From JAGTVG01 sp942491935 (GTDB lineage: Bacteria; Bacteroidota; Bacteroidia; Cytophagales; Cyclobacteriaceae): DNA of 64,000 nucleotides. The notes below the pieces were generated by a model. It did no database searches. It worked only from the letters and a program-made list of their open reading frames with translations, and was not told where the DNA came from. Shown one piece after another: positions 62,083-64,000 of this stretch (positions within the stretch are counted from its first letter, which is position 1; each line of letters opens with the position of its first letter). The position numbers were made by a program, and so were the translations under genes. Location of the stretch: NCBI GenBank assembly GCA_942491935.1, contig CALOCZ010000076.1, forward strand, positions 43,107 through 107,106, written 5' to 3'.

Positions 62083-63545
62083 TGAGTCTATTAAAAGACA
62101 TATTGTATAAAGTGTCACTTATCGCCACAGCAGGCGATATGAAGATCGATATCAATAAAATTGAATTTGATTCAAGATTGGTCAGGCCGGGAGATCTTTT
62201 TGTTGCTATAAAAGGTACGCAGTCAGATGGGCACGATTACATTCATAGCGCGATAGAAAAAGGTGCAATTGCCATCGTTTGCGATAAAATGCCTGACCAC
62301 ATGCCAGCAAACGTTACTTTTGTAAATGTTCGCAACAGTGCCGAAGCACTGGGAATGATTGCATCAAATTTCTATGGAAATCCGTCCGAAAAACTGAAGC
62401 TGGTAGCTGTTACAGGAACCAATGGAAAGACTACAACAGTAACCATTTTGCACCAGCTTTTCTCAAATCTGGGATATAATAGCGGGTTGATTTCAACTGT
62501 AGAGAATAAGATCAAAGGACAGGTGATCAAAGCAACACATACCACGCCTGATGCTTTGCAGCTGAACCGGCTGATCATGGAAATGGTCAAAAGTGGATGC
62601 ACCCATTGTTTTATTGAGGCAAGTTCCCATGCAATTGAACAGAAGCGAATTTCGGGTTTGGATATTGATATAGGTGTATTTACTAATATCTCACATGATC
62701 ATTTGGATTATCATGGTTCTTTTGATGCTTATATAAAGGCTAAGAAGCAACTTTTCGATAACCTTAAGAAAAGCGCAATGGCTTTGACCAATATCGATGA
62801 TAAAAGGGGAAAGGTCATGGTGCAGAATACTTCAGCAAAGGTGGAAACCTATGGTATCCGGAATCCTGCTGATTACAAAGCCAGGCTTCTGACGAATACC
62901 ATGGAGGGATTGGAACTTGATATAAATGGCACTAATGCCTGGTTCCCATTAGTAGGAGAATTCAATGCATATAACATTCTTGTTTCCTATGCGATAGCCA
63001 ACCTCCTTGGCGAGAATCCGGATGATGTGATCCAGGAAATGTCTGGGATCGGAAAAGTCCCGGGCAGGTTTGAAATGGTCTATCCTGAATCCGGAATTTT
63101 TGCGATTGTTGATTATGCACATACTCCTGACGCACTGAAGAATATTTTAACCACGCTGGATGGTCTACGGACTGGAAATGAAAAGTTGATCACAGTAGTG
63201 GGATGTGGAGGAAACAGGGACAGGGAGAAGAGACCCGAAATGGCATCGATCGCCTGCCTGTTCAGTGATAAAGTGATCTTCACCTCTGATAATCCAAGAG
63301 ACGAAGATCCCAACGAAATTATTAATGAAATGAAACAGGGTGTCAGTCCTGTTAATTATAAAAAAACCCTTACACAGGTAGACAGAAAAGAAGCCATAAA
63401 GCTGGCTTGTAGTATGGCGAAAGAGAAAGACCTGATCCTGGTTGCAGGTAAAGGGCATGAGAGATACCAGGAAATAAAAGGGGAAAGATTTGATTTTGAC
63501 GATCGATTGATCTTGAAAGAAATGTTAGAGTTAATGGAAAAATAG
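62082..63545 (+). CDS. murE: UDP-MurNAc-L-Ala-D-Glu--meso-diaminopimelate ligase MurE
   Basis: A 487-residue Mur ligase. ATP loop GTNGKTTTV, carbamylated-Lys region, and HTTPDALQL are present. The DNPR motif in TSDNPRDEDP indicates meso-diaminopimelate rather than Lys as the third peptide residue, as expected for a Gram-negative. The ATG overlaps the ftsI stop by 1 nt (TAATG). Confidence 0.96.
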   Translation: MSLLKDILYKVSLIATAGDMKIDINKIEFDSRLVRPGDLFVAIKGTQSDGHDYIHSAIEKGAIAIVCDKMPDHMPANVTFVNVRNSAEALGMIASNFYGNPSEKLKLVAVTGTNGKTTTVTILHQLFSNLGYNSGLISTVENKIKGQVIKATHTTPDALQLNRLIMEMVKSGCTHCFIEASSHAIEQKRISGLDIDIGVFTNISHDHLDYHGSFDAYIKAKKQLFDNLKKSAMALTNIDDKRGKVMVQNTSAKVETYGIRNPADYKARLLTNTMEGLELDINGTNAWFPLVGEFNAYNILVSYAIANLLGENPDDVIQEMSGIGKVPGRFEMVYPESGIFAIVDYAHTPDALKNILTTLDGLRTGNEKLITVVGCGGNRDREKRPEMASIACLFSDKVIFTSDNPRDEDPNEIINEMKQGVSPVNYKKTLTQVDRKEAIKLACSMAKEKDLILVAGKGHERYQEIKGERFDFDDRLILKEMLELMEK

Positions 63546-63547
63546 AG

Positions 63548-64000
63548 ATGTTCTATTATTTATTTAATTATCTGGACAGAGAATATGACCTAATCGGAGC
63601 AGGGGTGTTTCAATATATCACCTTCAGGGCCGGTATGGCAACAGTTCTGTCCTTATTGATTACCATTTTCTTTGGCAAGAGGATCATCGACATGTTGAAA
63701 AAATATCAGGTGGGAGAAAGCATCAGAGATCTTGGCCTGGAAGGGCAAATGGAGAAAAAAGGAACACCTACCATGGGTGGACTGATGATTTTAATGGCTA
63801 TCCTGTTACCTACCCTGTTTTTCGCTAAACTGGATAATATCTATATCATTCTTTTGCTGATATCTACTTTGTGGATGGGTATTATCGGATTTCTGGATGA
63901 CTATATAAAGGTGTTCAGGAAAAACAAAAAAGGCTTAAGAGGGAAATTTAAAATTGTTGGGCAGATCGGCCTGGGATTGATTGTTGGCCTTACGCTGTTT
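63548..64000 (+). CDS. mraY: Phospho-MurNAc-pentapeptide transferase MraY (5' part)
   Basis: 151 residues are visible before the window ends. The start is ATG 63548, 2 nt after the murE stop. The N-terminus has a first membrane helix after QYITFRAG and the conserved GTPTMGGLMI, followed by GFLDDYIKV with the catalytic DDY aspartates. MraY attaches the MurNAc-pentapeptide to undecaprenyl phosphate (lipid I). The rest lies beyond position 64000. Confidence 0.95.
   Translation, partial: MFYYLFNYLDREYDLIGAGVFQYITFRAGMATVLSLLITIFFGKRIIDMLKKYQVGESIRDLGLEGQMEKKGTPTMGGLMILMAILLPTLFFAKLDNIYIILLLISTLWMGIIGFLDDYIKVFRKNKKGLRGKFKIVGQIGLGLIVGLTLF

Noticed and set aside
61570..62118. Open frame of 182 codons opposite ftsI
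   Set aside because: It lies antisense to the conserved transpeptidase and PASTA regions with no independent coding signal.
966..64000. CRISPR arrays, insertion sequences, tRNA or rRNA genes
   Set aside because: None seen on reading the spacers: no regular direct repeats with spacers, no transposase, no cloverleaf.

Overview
The window is chromosomal DNA of a Gram-negative member of the Bacteroidota, probably class Bacteroidia. The evidence is a PorX-type regulator of type IX secretion, an LpxC-FabZ fusion, DUF4290 and DUF4296 proteins found essentially only in this phylum, bat aerotolerance genes, a division transpeptidase with a PASTA domain, AT-rich spacers with TAnnTTTG promoter boxes, and very little Shine-Dalgarno signal. 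Order and genus cannot be fixed from the sequence. I see no tRNA, rRNA, CRISPR array, insertion sequence or prophage.

Layout. 1-2953: the end of the Na+-NQR operon (nqrD partial, nqrE) closed by a strong terminator, then a DUF2721 membrane protein and an NhaC antiporter. 3038-7541: porX-tsaE-alanine dehydrogenase-like operon on the minus strand, divergent from an HD phosphohydrolase. 7557-11765: lipid A genes lpxD, lpxC-fabZ and lpxA, plus an ABC ATPase. 11848-15147: small lipoprotein, MutS2, DUF4296 lipoprotein. 15197-18003: a short bat-type operon. 18096-24477: purine nucleoside phosphorylase, dnaN, murA, DUF4290, UvrD/PcrA helicase. 24624-30581: three exported metallopeptidase-family proteins, one of which has lost its zinc ligands. 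30710-40790: housekeeping genes (DUF3109, DUF2490, accC, accB, efp, rpmF, DUF177, pdxA, rsmA, mgtE, a 2-hydroxyacid dehydrogenase, a membrane pentapeptide protein). 40795-57847: the most accessory part, with a serine hydrolase, sulfatase-GH9-sulfatase lipoproteins, a Cys-rich Tat protein, a FucP-type sugar permease, an atypical SDR, a large FtsX/MacB-type permease, a DoxX protein paired with a Tat-exported Gfo/Idh/MocA dehydrogenase, and a TlpA-like lipoprotein. 58177-64000: the start of the division and cell wall (dcw) cluster mraZ-rsmH-ftsL-ftsI-murE-mraY, the last gene running off the window.

Functional themes. Sodium bioenergetics (NQR, NhaC) sits at the left end. Envelope synthesis is spread across the window (Lpx, MurA, dcw). 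The 42-57 kb stretch looks like a small uptake and degradation set for a sulfated glycan: outer lipoprotein sulfatases and a GH9 glycosidase, a fucose-type permease and oxidoreductases. It has no SusC/SusD pair.

Most noteworthy signals. (1) Three 10-bp-spaced AAGTGG boxes abut the -33 element of the mraZ promoter, a textbook MraZ operator. (2) A tandem M14 peptidase pair in which one copy has lost all three zinc ligands. (3) MurA with Asp in place of the fosfomycin-target Cys. (4) An 'alanine dehydrogenase' lacking the usual Lys/His substrate-binding pair. (5) A DoxX/Tat-dehydrogenase gene pair that could form an exported quinone-linked dehydrogenase. (6) A 15-nt perfect inverted repeat in the lpxC-fabZ leader.
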